From Mactromeris polynyma (taxonomy: Eukaryota > Mollusca > Bivalvia > Venerida > Mactridae): a DNA stretch of 64,000 nt. A program made the position numbers and the translations under genes. The stretch is from contig JASFXZ010000013.1 of the NCBI GenBank assembly GCA_032209605.1, positions 7,029,401-7,093,400 on the forward strand. Reading direction: 5' to 3'. This document shows positions 10,401 to 20,769 of this stretch, piece by piece. How positions within the stretch are numbered: position 1 is the stretch's first letter; every line of letters begins with the position of its first letter. The notes beneath the pieces were generated by a model, which saw only the letters and a list, made by a program, of their open reading frames with translations, had not been told where the DNA came from and ran no database searches.

Positions 10401-13400
10401 TCTGTCTGATTTACATACAGTCAGTCTTGTATTAAGAGACCACCCAAGGGACAGCCAAAAAGTGGTCGCTTAATAAAGTGGTCTCTTAATAGATATTGAC
10501 AAAAGAAGAAGAAATAAATGTCCAACTGAACATTCAAACCGTAAAAATACCATCCTCTTAACTGATATAAAACTAAAACTTTAATCCATGTGTGTATTTA
10601 TACAGGCTGATAGTAATAAACGTTTTTTTATAAGACAATGATTTTACGGGGTCTAAAAAGGATTACATACGAAACAAAGTGAGTGTTTAGACATTTCAAC
10701 TGTTTTGTCTGACATTTTCATTCTTTCAGTGAGTATAAAGAAAATTAAATATAAAGTAAAGATAAAAGCGGGCGAGTCGGCATAAAATTACATCTCTCAC
10801 ATTACTTCTCGGGATATTGTATTGTAAAAACTCGGTGACATCAAGGAACTTAAGTCGCTTAGCAATGTAAAAACTGGGTGACATCAAGGAACTTAAGTCG
10901 CTTAGCAACGACGTTACATGAACTTGGTTCTTGTTGAAATTATGATCGTTATGCTGTGTAATTCATGTACATTTAAGACCCCACTCAAGTGGACACATAT
11001 GCACAATTTTACGTCGTTTTATAACTGTGTCGTCGAGTAATTACCTGGTCGCATTTATCACGCCTAATTGTTTATTCAATTGTTTAAAGGACAATGCGCG
11101 AAAATGCAGTTTTGAATCAGGTGTGAAATGCCCTATGGGATTAAGTGCATGTGGTCGTTTAATGGATTATTTAACTATCTTTTTTACCTGTCGGGACTGG
11201 TTTAATGCAGTCGGTGGTCGCGTTAGAGAAAAGTCGCTTAATAGATACTATTTATATAGTAAAAACGCTCCAGGGGATTTAAGTGGTCGCTTACAGCAAA
11301 TGGTCACATAAGACATGTGGTCGCATCAGCAAGATTGACTGTATATATACATTGTAACAGGGTATGTTATTGTTTGGTCTAAGCAAATTGGGTCATCAGG
11401 GTAAAAAACGAGGTAATTACATCAAATCATAAACATGTACTGAAACATTCCGTAGGCCATATTTTATATCTGATCCACTTGGAACCTGACAAGCATGTTA
11501 GTGGTCTTAAAATCTTGGTCAAAATTGAAACAAAGATATGCCTGGTTAGAAACTAGGTCATGTTGTCATATCATAGAAAATTTGCTTTAACAGCCCTCGG
11601 CCACATTTTGTGTCTGATTTATGCAAAACATGATCAGTATGTTCGTCTTTGTGAATGCAATCTGGATAAAATGTTCTAAGGTACTAGGATGAGCAATAAA
11701 GTACCACCACGACCCTCTTTCAGTCTTTGTCAGTTTCGGGCAATGCAAATGTATTGTATATGTCTTAAATGACATTGGTTTGTAACGAGGGAAAGATTAA
11801 TTCTTGTGCTAATCCATTTTAAGCGAATTTTATGTATTATGTATTTAAACATAGCGTTATATTTTCAGTTATTCAAGAAAAGCTTATAACCATCTACCAG
11901 CGTGATTATCGTTTGTTGCAAGTGTCTCCATTCATTGAAGACGACAATGAAGATCTAATGAGTATTTACCAAAGTCCAACACTGCAACATACAGTATATG
12001 ATAGTGACCAAACAAAAGGCAAACAAGAAACAATTTCATCTTATGAAGAAATATTCTGTAAGGACGATAAAACATTCAAGCGTGTGTACATCACTGGTGA
12101 TGCTGGTGTTGGTAAAACATCGTTGTGTAGGCGTATGTGTTTGTTGTGGAGCAAGTCGAGGTCGGGTGATTATGCTGGGAATGAGAGTACAAAGAGGGAC
12201 ATAAAGTTTTTGAAGAAATTTGACTTTTTATTTTATGTGTCTCTAGGTGCTACTGATGGGAGAGATATAATTATGATGATAGTTAACCAGTTGTTCTACA
12301 CTGAATGTGATGATGAAAGGACAGACATGTATAAATTGATTAAAAGCATTCTTAATCAACATGATTCTCTTATTGTGTTAGACGGATATGATGAATGGAA
12401 TCCTAAAACAAGTGGTAAACATGACTGTAAGACACCTAAAGGGATAGAATCAGAGAAATGTGTGTTTTTGACTATGTGCAGACCTTATAAACTTGAAAAT
12501 GTTCGACTTTCAGGGAACGATATTGACCACCAAGTTGAAATTTCGGGAATTCACGGATTGTCATCTGAACATTATGTTACAGAAGTGGTGAAATACATGA
12601 ATAAGAAAAATCACGATAACAAGAATGCGGACCAATTCTTAGAAGAAATCGAGCGATGTGAACTTTATGACCAATTATGTATACCAATGATATCTTCTCA
12701 TCTGGTTGTGGTATGGTGGTTTAACCAAAAACTGACTCATTTTTCTAAAGCATTTTTGTATGGTAAAATTTTAGAAATGCTGTTCAAAAGGGCAGATAGA
12801 AAAGTTGAATTTCTTTCATTACCACCATCAGACCTGAAGCTTCCCAACTGTTTCTCACAGCTGGATTATGTAAATGAACAAGTATTCTTATTGCAGAAAG
12901 TATGTTTACTGTCATTTAAATCGTTGTTTAAACAAGATGATTGTGCATCAGCCCTTGTATTTACCAAGAAACAGTTAATGTCGCCGCCATATTTGTTTAC
13001 AACTGATGAAATGGATTTTCTCTGTAAAATTGGCATCATATCCAAGAATAAAGTTATTGGTTGTTTTGAAGACCAAAAACAAATATTATCCTTTGTGCAC
13101 AAAAGCTATATTGAATTTTTTAGTGCATTATATTTTTCATCATTTGACACATGTAACATGATTGGTGGTATTGTTAAGAATTGGAACACCTTAGATGATG
13201 TATTACAATATCAAAACTTCTTCCAGTTCCTTGCAGGATTATCTGGTCAAAAACTCATTTTTTTACTTGAAAATATTTATTCTTTATTATCAGATCATTT
13301 AAACTTATGGAGGAAATATGCTGTTGTACACTATGAGAATGTCTACCCTAATTCTTACAGGGAGCAATTAAAGTTATTGCAAACTACTGTGATCAATTGT

Positions 13401-14483
13401 TTCATTGAATGCAGGAGATTTATTGATCCAAATATTGTACTAAAACTTGAAGATTTCATTTTTGATTACAATTCTAATGTTGACATTTTGAAACAACTTT
13501 TATTGTTAAATACAACATGTGTAAAATCAGTACATTCTGGTAAAGGTAAATATTATGATGAGTTTGATCAGATCAAAAATCTACAATGTTTACATGTTGG
13601 TGAGGTGTTGTCTGGTGATTATGTAAAGTTCACTGAGTGCATGTTACAGAATCAATCCACACTGCACACTGTTTGTATCGAAGGTAGTAGAACATTGATA
13701 CCAGAATTACATGTGAGAAGTCTCCAACATCTGACATCATTGTCTCTGTCTCATGTTAAAATGCAACATAACAGTTTACATAATCTGGTGACATTTCTGT
13801 CTGACAATGTTCTCATTGAAAATATCAAATTGTCCTCTGTGTGGTGTGATAATCACCAGCGTCGTGATAGTGACTGTACATTGACTCTAAATCTTCCACA
13901 TCATACAAAACTCACTTCATTATATCTGGAGTATGTTAATATTGTATGTAATAATGTAAACAAGTCTAGTTTAAAGTCCATCACATTGCGTACATTATCT
14001 GAGAGGAGTGTTAGATGTTATATTGATGTATTTAACTGTATTAAGTATTCACAACTTGAACATCTTTATATCAATGTATCTCCCTGGTACATGTCAGATT
14101 ACAATACAATGAAAACATTGTCAGATTCAGTGAAAACTCTTCCATATATCAAGTCACTAGAACTGTGGTACATGGAGTTACCTGATGATGTTTTATTACA
14201 ACTACATCCTGATGTAACACAAGTGAAGATAAAGCTGGTGGGTGTCACAATGAGTCGTCAATGTTTTCATTGTTTCATTGAAAGTTGTGTAAACAATAAA
14301 TCTGTGATAAAAGTTGATTTACTTGGATGTAAGATTACATCAGTTGATGGAGAAACTCACAGAGTACTGTCAGAGGAGGAGTCTGTGGTTTATATGTCTA
14401 AGTATCTTACATCAATACCTACAGTAAACATCACACGTAAAGGTGATACATGGTTACACTTTGAAACAGGAAGTTGTCAGTAA
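3823..14483 (+). CDS. HEPN (DZIP3-like) - coiled-coil repeat - NACHT - LRR-like receptor, four exons
   Basis: Exons are 3823-4197, 5113-5181, 6612-7311 and 11869-14483, together 3759 nt and 1252 aa. Junction phases are 0, 0 and 1, and all introns are GT-AG. The order is a DZIP3-type HEPN domain (about residues 1-190), eleven 14-residue repeats (199-352), a NACHT P-loop NTPase (Walker A GDAGVGKTS near 458, Walker B LIVLDGYDEW near 549, sensor TMCRPYKL near 583), then helical and LRR-like repeats to the end. Proteins with this plan belong to the STAND/NLR class: a ligand-sensing C-terminus, a nucleotide switch and an N-terminal effector. HEPN domains are often RNases, so an RNA-cleaving or RNA-binding output is possible but inferred. 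The start at 3823 is the first Met of the exon. A 3' splice site at 3831-3832 leaves open an upstream exon. It is probably cytosolic, as no signal peptide or membrane segment is seen. Confidence 0.75.
4198..5112 (+). other. Intron 1 of HEPN-NACHT gene, contains MITE copy B
   Basis: GT-AG intron with donor GTATGT and acceptor tttgtttttcag. Apart from the MITE at 4641-4953 I see nothing coding in it. Confidence 0.65.
4641..4953 (+). mobile_element. MITE copy B, opposite orientation to copy A
   Basis: It starts aaggccgacattaaaaat then tgtttgtttcccctccc, and ends with ggaggggaaacaaaca then attttattattggccc. The internal blocks are the reverse complement of those at 2546-2888. It lies in intron 1 of the HEPN-NACHT gene. 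Together with copy A it brackets exon 1 as a long inverted repeat about 1.75 kb apart. Confidence 0.75.
5182..6611 (+). other. Intron 2 of HEPN-NACHT gene
   Basis: GT-AG intron (GTAAAT donor, atatatctgcag acceptor). Around 5930-6150 it holds sequence resembling the dispersed bivalve repeat with tctgtctgtagacaaaatat and tttgattttagtgaaactt. The remainder shows nothing recognisable. Confidence 0.5.
6612..7311 (+). CDS. Exon 3 of HEPN-NACHT gene: end of HEPN region and 14-residue repeats
   Basis: The exon starts after ctgcag at 6611 in phase 0 with ILNRLNGAAGIGNLSKL, which continues the helical C-terminal part of the DZIP3-like HEPN region. From residue 199 it encodes eleven near-identical 14-residue units (IQQDVAEVKRGQSD) plus a partial twelfth, then LNTRVLHVEKRLQ. 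Hydrophobic positions 1, 5 and 8 of each unit form a two-heptad coiled-coil pattern, with a Gly in every unit. The exon ends in phase 1 at CCTGAAG|GTAACA. Reading through runs into a TG microsatellite. Confidence 0.75.
6762..7223 (+). repeat. 42-bp coding tandem repeat, 11 copies
   Basis: Eleven 42-bp units, each encoding 14 residues, differ mainly at the last one or two codons of the unit (QSD, QSC, QSY, HSD). Silent changes such as gtt/gtc and gtg/gta run in blocks, which suggests recent unequal exchange. Confidence 0.95.
7388..7427 (+). repeat. (TG)n microsatellite
   Basis: Alternating TG run with one TA interruption, just inside intron 3. Confidence 0.9.
7552..9972 (+). repeat. 17-bp intronic minisatellite, roughly 140 copies
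   Basis: About 2.4 kb of head-to-tail variants of CAGCAATAACCTCCCTA, with common alternatives TTTCTG for TCCCTA and TTACC for TAACC. Every unit contains a pyrimidine run followed by CAG (cctccctacag, cctttctgcag), so each copy resembles a weak 3' splice site in the sense of the gene. Higher-order blocks of several hundred bases recur (for example around 8130-8400 and 9050-9300), showing segmental duplication of the array. Confidence 0.95.
10416..11343. mobile_element. Non-autonomous TIR transposon, 0.93 kb, TA target
   Basis: The ends are inverted: tacagtcagtcttg at the left, caagattgactgta at the right. TA flanks both sides, as in Tc1/mariner-type insertions. Subterminal sequence repeats gtggtcgcttaat and its complement. 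Inside, a roughly 46-bp segment containing gacatcaaggaacttaagtc is directly duplicated at 10823-10910. No transposase frame is present. Confidence 0.7.
11869..14483 (+). CDS. Exon 4 of HEPN-NACHT gene: NACHT NTPase and LRR-like region
   Basis: The exon follows an acceptor (atattttcag, ending at 11868) and starts at codon position 2, matching the phase-1 donor of exon 3. It encodes 870 residues. NACHT motifs in order are the P-loop GDAGVGKTSLCRR (codons from about 12096), Walker B LIVLDGYDEW with acidic YDEW (about 12370), and the sensor VFLTMCRPYKL (about 12462). A long helical stretch follows, then LRR-like segments (LQHLTSLSLSHVKM, LTSLYLEYVNIV, LEHLYINV, IKSLELWYMEL) up to the stop. The repeats are irregular, so the LRR call is weaker than the NACHT call. 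No frameshift or stop interrupts it. Confidence 0.8.
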
Positions 14484-15824
14484 ATGTTTGCTTTTGTTTA
14501 TGTTAACATATATAGACAAACTTTGATGAACATATCAACAAAATGTCAGGATGTAAGGCAGACAAATATGGCTGTAACTTTTTTGTTTGCTTTTTTTTTT
14601 ATTTGTCATAGCAGAATTCATCGAATTATATGTCTGAGTATCTTACACAGGGGTGATAAAGTTCCGGAGACCTCCAGGGTCGATTTTAAGATTGATGTAA
14701 ACCCGATGAGTTTTTTGGTGGGTGGGAGGGTATAGGGGCCGAATCGCTCTCTGATGTTTAATGTTAAAAAATCGATTTTTACTACAAGTATCGTAAATTA
14801 AACTTACCCCGATGTAAAAATCAGCCTTTTAAGATGTTAAATCCTCAATAAAATCATGTGGTTAATATTGAAAGTTATTCCAAAAACAGCGATCAAACAA
14901 TCCAATGACAAGAATTTTCACTGAGCACGATTTCTTCATCACTATTTATAAACAAGTTGGTAATTTTCCACTTCAATTCTGATATTTTCATCAAAGTTTA
15001 ATTGTATTAATCCATTTCCACGACAATAAAATAGTTTAAAAGACTGCTGTGAACAACAATCTAGGTTTAATAATCTTTAAAAAGGTGTTAATATCGACCA
15101 AACGAAGGATGTAAATCACGCGAGCAATACGTCATCATGACATTTTTTGTGTACACAAGTCGGCTATTTTCTGAAAATGTCACCAGAACAAAATCAATAT
15201 TAAAGTAGGTCAAATCCAGGTAGTTATTGTCTGTGTTGCAATTCTTGTGACAACAATTTAATTTTCAACAAGAATAAACATCAAAGATGTTTGAACTTTC
15301 TCAATTAGTCATCTATCAGTATGTGTAAATGTGTAAATGTTCTAGAGGTGATGAAATGAGTTACTTGAATATGTTTGTGTGTTGTATATGAAAGATTGGA
15401 ACAAATTGAGAGAACTCCATTCTATAACATCTCATTACAATTGTACATTCAGTGGCTATAACTTCATTATGAGTCGTGGGATATCTACTCTATTATATAC
15501 AATGTATGCTGACATTTGTGTTGCTGTGAAGTCATTGTTTCACTAAATTTAAAGCTGCATTACATATTGTTTGTAATACAAACTTTCTCACATATTTGGT
15601 AAGGAATGACGGCCATTCTTGCTGGTGAAATTATTTTTATTTCACTGATTTTGACATAAATTGCTTTAAATAAAAGGCCTTTAACTGCACACATTCTTTT
15701 CTGACTGAGTCCTATGATTATTAATGTATTATTTCTGTATGACGCTGACAATCTTGTCTATATGTATAATCAGTGAGTGTTTTACTTCTATAATATGTGA
15801 ATAATGAAAATGTTATCATTATAC

Positions 15825-15830
15825 AATAAA
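15825..15830 (+). terminator. Candidate polyadenylation signal of HEPN-NACHT gene
   Basis: AATAAA with a downstream T/GT-rich run (ttttttgttgtattttttc). An alternative AATAAA is at 14847-14852, nearer the stop codon. Confidence 0.4.
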
Positions 15831-16039
15831 ATAGTTAAACCATTTTTTGTTGTATTTTTTCTCTCACTGTTTTAAGATTGATACAAAAATGTTGAGAGCA
15901 TCTTCTATTTTGTACATTTATAACCTTTAAGTGCGCAATATCCAACCAAACAGTTTATTCTTGAAAATGGCGTCCTTAAATCCACCGGACATATTACCTC
16001 TCCTAAACAACAACCTTGTTCAGATGTGAACTCTGCCTT

Positions 16040-16105
16040 TCTTGAGAGGTAATTGCTGTAGAGAGGTTATTACTCTCGGGAGATTATTGCTGTAGGGAAG
16101 TTATA
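16040..16105 (-). repeat. Isolated, inverted piece of the intron-3 minisatellite
   Basis: Read on the minus strand this segment gives ttccctacagcaataa and cctctctacagcaattacc, the same 17-bp unit as the array at 7552-9972. It has only about three to four copies, in the opposite orientation and 6 kb away. Confidence 0.75.
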
Positions 16106-16317
16106 TTTGATAGTACAATATACAACAGGAACATCGGTAATGTTAAAGTGTGGATATTGCACACACGACGGCCACTCTGGAAAGGTTACACTGTATGATT
16201 GTGTGCTGTTCAGTTTAACTGTTTTAACAGTACTATGATGGTATTGACGTGATGTTGCAACTTGATCTTCATCGAGGAAGGTTTACATCCTGGTCGATCA
16301 ACACAATTATGGATCTA

Positions 16318-16858
16318 CATAATGGGGAATCTACATCTATATAAATGGGAATCTATATCATGGTGGATCTACATAATGGGGAATCTACATCTATATAAAT
16401 GGGAATCTACATCATGGTGGATCTAGATAATTGGGGATCTACATCTATATAATTGGAGAATCTTCATCTCGGTGGATCTTCATTATGTTGGATACACATA
16501 ATGGTGAATGTACATCATGTCGGATATACTTGATGATGAATCTACATCATGCTTGATATTATACATAATGGTGAATGTACATCATGTCGGATATACTTAA
16601 TGATGAATCTACATCATGCTTGATATTATACATAATGGTGAATGTACATCATGTCGGATATACTTAATGATGAATCTACATCATGCTTGATATTATACAT
16701 AATGGTGAATGTACATCATGTCGGATATACTTAATGATGAATCTACATCATGCTTGATATTATACATAATGGTGAATCTACATCATGCTTGATATTATAC
16801 ATAATGGTGAATGTACATCATGTCGGATATACTTAATGATGAATCTACATCATGGTTT
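16318..16858 (+). repeat. Tandem repeats, about 68-bp unit with a shorter related unit
   Basis: The first part (16318-16500) repeats gggaatctacatctatat-type units. The second part has about five copies of a roughly 68-bp unit containing taatggtgaatgtacatcat and cggatatacttaatgatg. It is noncoding. Confidence 0.9.
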
Positions 16859-16859
16859 T

Positions 16860-17035
16860 ACAGAAGATGTTTGTAAAACATTATGCCCCCTGTGACATTG
16901 ACCTTTGACCCTGTGACCCCACAATCAATAGGCTTCCTCTGCTACACATGATGAATGTGTGGACCAAGTTTGAGGATGATAGGTCAAGGGGTTCTTGACT
17001 TATTGATCGGAAACAGTCTTAAACCCCACGCGGGT
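16860..17035 (+). repeat. Dispersed bivalve-type repeat
   Basis: Contains gacctttgaccctgtgaccc, gtgtggaccaagtttgagg and aggtcaaggggttcttgac. I recognise this wording as a highly repeated noncoding sequence of bivalve genomes. Confidence 0.55.
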
Positions 17036-17339
17036 CATAATTATACTGTAATTTATGTTAAAAGCTTTCAAAGCCTCTTCCATAAAATAATCATGCAAAC
17101 GAAAGGGGTCGAATGTTACATGACTAATCATTAATAGAGGCTGAAATACATATTGTCCATTTGAAAGTTTATGTCTCTAAAGTAGCTTCCAAGTTTAATA
17201 CAAAAATGTGGTTTAATTATCACAAAACTGATGTAACTGTTTTTTCTACAACACTGAGAAACAATAGTTTTGCTCCAAACCTTTAACATATATATCTAAT
17301 GCTAATACAATACACGAAAAGATTAATAAGGGACAACGT

Positions 17340-17970
17340 ATTAAAAGTGAATACTGAGAGAATAAATTACAGGTATCAGTCAAGCGCAGAAACTGGTACA
17401 TATGCGCTTACAGGGGTTATTTCAACTCTACTAACCCATAACTAACATCAGAGACAAAAAAAACAGTACGAAAAGAAATCATTAAAAAGGGGCAAGGTAC
17501 CAAAAAACGAATAAGTTACAGGGTATCGGTCGAGCCCGGACGCAGGTGCACACGCGTCAACAGGGTAATTTCACCTCTACTAACTCATAAGTAACACCAG
17601 AAACATTAAAGTAACAGGAAAGAAAGCATTTAAAGGTGCAACTTAAAAAAAGCCAATACGGAATAAATAAGTAACAGGGTATCAGTTGAGCAAAGATACG
17701 TACATACGCACAGACAGGGTAGTTTCACCTCTACTAACCCTGAACTAACACCAGAAACAAGAAAATAGAAGAAAAGAAAGCATAATAAAGGTGCAACGTA
17801 TCAAAAGCAAATAAGGAATGAATTAGTAGCGAATAAGTAACAGGGTATCAGTCAAGCACAAAATCTGGTACATATGCGCTAAAAATGGTTATTTCCACCC
17901 TACGAGAACAGAACTAACACCGGAGACAAAAGACTAAAGGAAAACGAAGCATTTAAAAGATGCAATGTAG
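17340..17970 (-). repeat. About 160-bp satellite, divergent copies, minus orientation
   Basis: About four to five diverged copies of the unit with gggtatcagt-gagc, tacatatgcgct and taacaccagagac. They are in the opposite orientation to the array that follows at 17972, so the two form an inverted junction. Confidence 0.8.
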
Positions 17971-17971
17971 A

Positions 17972-18700
17972 AAAGTTGGTTACTTATTCCCTATTCCCTA
18001 TTCGTTACTTATTCCCTATTCCCTATTCGTTACCTATTCGTTACTTATTCCCTATTCCCTATTCGTTACCTATTCGTTACATATTCCCTATTCCCTATTC
18101 GTTACCTATTTGTTAATTAACCCTAACCTTATGCGTTTATACATTGCATCTTTTAAATGATTTCTTTTCAGGTCTCTGGTGTTAGTTCGAGGTTTGTAGA
18201 GTTGAAAAAAACCTTGTTAGTGCATATGTACCAATTCTGCGCTCGACTGATACCCTGTTACCTATTCGTTACGTATTCGTTCCTTATTTTCGCCTAAGGC
18301 CTTTTCTGCATTGCGTCTTTTAAATGATTTCTTTTCAGGTCTCTGGTGTTAGTTCTAGGTTTGTAGATTTGAAAAAAACCTTGTTAGCGCATATGTACCA
18401 GTTTCTGCGCTCGACTGAATCCCTGTTACCTATTCGTTACTTATTCGTTCCCTATTCGTTGTTTCTACATTGACCCTTCTGAATGATTTCTTTTCAGGTC
18501 TCTGGTGTTAGTTCGAGGTTTGTAGAGTTGAAAAAAACCTTGTTAGGGCATATGTACCAATTCTGCGCTCGACTGATACCCTGTTACATATTCGTTACTT
18601 ATTCGTTCCCTATTCGCTTTTTCTACAATGACCCTTTGAATGATTTAATTTCTTCTATGTTCTTGTCTCTGGTGTTAGTTATGAGTTCGAAGAGGTGAAA
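17972..18700 (+). repeat. About 160-bp satellite, plus orientation, with short cctattcgttac repeats
   Basis: It starts aagttggttacttattccct, the same sequence as just inside the terminus of the 11.5-kb element at 42262, and goes on with ccctattcgttacctattcg short repeats. About three copies of the satellite unit follow (gtctctggtgttagttc, tgtagagttgaaaaaa, ctcgactgataccctgtta). Confidence 0.85.
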
Positions 18701-18715
18701 TTACCCTGTCGTTTG

Positions 18716-20004
18716 TATTTCATATGTCAAAATGCATCATATTCTTTAAAAGGAGCAAACGGGTTTTTTTAACGGAGATACTGCCACTTCATTTAAGTTT
18801 ATATTTCATTTCTATCAATAACCCTTATCAATTCATTTCATGATTCGTAATACGATTCCAACAGAGACATATGTCTCTGATTCCAAGTACTGTTCTGTTA
18901 ATCAATTAAGACTTTTCTACACATGTTTTGTTTGGGACGAATATATATTATGAAGGACAAAGTCATTATTTTCAGTCCCCTTCATTATACATGTATATGA
19001 ACCTTTTAACCAGTTATAAAAACGGAGAAACGGAGAAAATGAGAACAACGGGAAAAAAGTAGAGTAACAAATTGGTCAGTAATTGCTTCACTTGAACTTT
19101 TGTTTACAAAAAAACATGATGGTTTTCATGAACTACAAGAATGTAGCTTCAATTGAGGCAGCTGTCTCGGCAATGCTCTGTAAAAATAAAGCAAAAGAAG
19201 GTATTTTGGGTATTATTTTATTCAAGCTCGTCTTTAAATAATTACAGGGTCAAGACTCTTGACTCAGTATTACTTGACAGAAAGATTCTTTATATCCGAC
19301 AAGCAGTCAGGAAAGTTAGCAAAGGACCAGGTATTATAAGAGGCCCAAAATCAGATGTTTATGAAACTATTGTCAAATGAAAGATATAAACTCACTGTGT
19401 ATGATTTGAACATTTTTATTTCATTTTCTTTCTTTTTGTTGCCATAGCAACCATTTCTTCTTATTACTAAATAATGCAAAAATCAGTGTTTTACATAAAA
19501 TTAAGCATATATATTGAGAACAAAGTGTTGTATAGTGACACTGACTTGTATAACAATGTCTAAATAAGTATGACATGTGTTGCTATGGTAACCATGTAGA
19601 GTTTTTTTCAGCCAATTGATACTTCAGTCATTTTTTTAGTATCCTCAACAGTTTTTAAACACATTACACAATGAACAAATGCATAAACAGCATTAATATG
19701 AAGCATAACACTTTACCATACAAATAAATGTAATTCATAATGATGATTTATTATATATATCATTAAAATGACGTCAAATATACATAAAATAACGCCCATG
19801 TATTAGTATTCAGGGGCGTAGCTTGGATGAAATGAATGTGAAGGCCAAGATGTAGGGGGGTCTGGGGGCGTGCTCCCCCAGAAAAGATGTTGACCCTAGA
19901 ATGTCAGAGGTGCGTTTTGGCGTATATTTTCTGGCGAAATGTGTAGGCCGCGGCCTACACGGCCTATAGGAAGCTGTACGCCCCCGGTATTGATGATTCA
20001 CATG
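18716..20004 (+). mobile_element. Repeated module, copy 1 (paralogue of 45523-46030 plus 50048-50880)
   Basis: This stretch matches, as its reverse complement, the two pieces at 45523-46030 and 50048-50880 inside the 11.5-kb element. The shared part includes a possible exon (about 19248-19330) between an acceptor (ataattacag) and a donor (CCAG|GTATTA), encoding VKTLDSVLLDRKILYIRQ. I do not recognise this peptide. Copy 1 lacks the 4-kb insertion found in copy 2 but has its own 176-bp insertion at 19811. It also lacks about 150 bp corresponding to 50170-50330. Confidence 0.75.
19811..19986. mobile_element. 176-bp MITE with target duplication GTATT
   Basis: The left end is caggggcgtagctt and the right end is aagctgtacgcccccg, imperfect inverted copies. 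GTATT flanks both sides (19806-19810, 19987-19991). The paralogous copy at 45539-45543 has one uninterrupted AATAC (the complement), which is the empty site. The internal sequence is GC-rich compared with its surroundings. Confidence 0.75.
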
Positions 20005-20335
20005 TCATGTTTCGTGATGAAGGATTCCCAGAGTTGATCAACATTCTTGTTTTCATTATACATCTTTCTGATAGTGTCATGGAGTGATTTCATATCTGAC
20101 TTCATACTATCCCACCGGGCTTTTTTAAAGAGTGGTAGGCCTATCTGTCTTCGGGCTTGAGTGTTTACAACTGGACTAGTGTTTAATTCGACATACACTG
20201 CGTCATGGTCTGAGATACCTGGTATTACATGTGTTCGTATGACTTTACTTGGTGATCGAGTTGGTTATCATTAGATCCAATATATTATGATTTCGTGTTG
20301 GTTCTTCTACCTGTTGGATAAGGCCATTAATTGTC
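19998..20335 (-). pseudogene. Non-LTR retrotransposon endonuclease-region fragment
   Basis: On the minus strand the sequence encodes VEEPTRNHNILDLMITNS, then after a frameshift ISDHDAVYVELN followed by a linker with PLFKKARWDSMKSDMK. ISDHD is the signature of the APE-type endonuclease of non-LTR elements (CR1/Jockey-like), and the LDLMITN motif lies in the expected place before it. The reading frame is broken and the reverse transcriptase domain does not follow. The fragment ends at the edge of the repeated module. Confidence 0.65.
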
Positions 20336-20339
20336 ATCT

Positions 20340-20769
20340 AGTATTTCCGCAAAACGGACCGGGCCGAGTAGGACGGGCCGAGACTGTAAGTGGGCCGAGT
20401 TGACCATTTACCCTCGGTAACTTCCCCTAGATTAAACACGCCATTTGCTTTCTTTCCGCCACGGCAATAGAGTGGTAAGAAGTTCACATCAAAATAGATC
20501 TGATGCAATTAAATTTTTGCTGATACATCAGAAATCTTAGCTCTAAAATATATAATGGACAGCCAACATTTGATGCATTAAAAATCGAAAAATTAAATCT
20601 GTGGGGCGTCAGGACCAAAGGCAAAGGTAACAATCAATGACAATGTTTGGTCAATAAAATATATTGATGGACACTGAATGTTACTAGATCAATAGTACAA
20701 GTGATGAATAATATTGATAGATTTTATTACAGGAATGAACACAATGAATTTGTGGCACTGTTCATTTTG
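20340..20769. other. No recognisable gene
   Basis: Noncoding sequence between two retroelement fragments. A GC-richer patch (gaccgggccgagtaggac) stands at 20355-20400. I see no domain. Confidence 0.45.

Larger units (their letters stand above)
7312..11868 (+). other. Intron 3 of HEPN-NACHT gene (4.6 kb)
   Basis: A GT-AG intron filled mostly by repeats: a TG microsatellite at 7388-7427, a 17-bp minisatellite at 7552-9972, and a TIR element at 10416-11343. The flanking 9973-10415 and 11344-11868 show nothing recognisable. Confidence 0.7.
14484..16317. other. 3' flank of HEPN-NACHT gene, no further gene seen
   Basis: AT-rich sequence. AATAAA signals stand at 14847-14852 and 15825-15830. The second is followed by a T-rich stretch and is a plausible end of the transcript. 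No conserved open frame is visible. Confidence 0.5.

Noticed and set aside
17960..18160. Open frame rich in PYSLFVTYSL
   Set aside because: Translation of ccctattcgttac short repeats in the satellite arrays. The same pattern recurs at 42274 and 53576.
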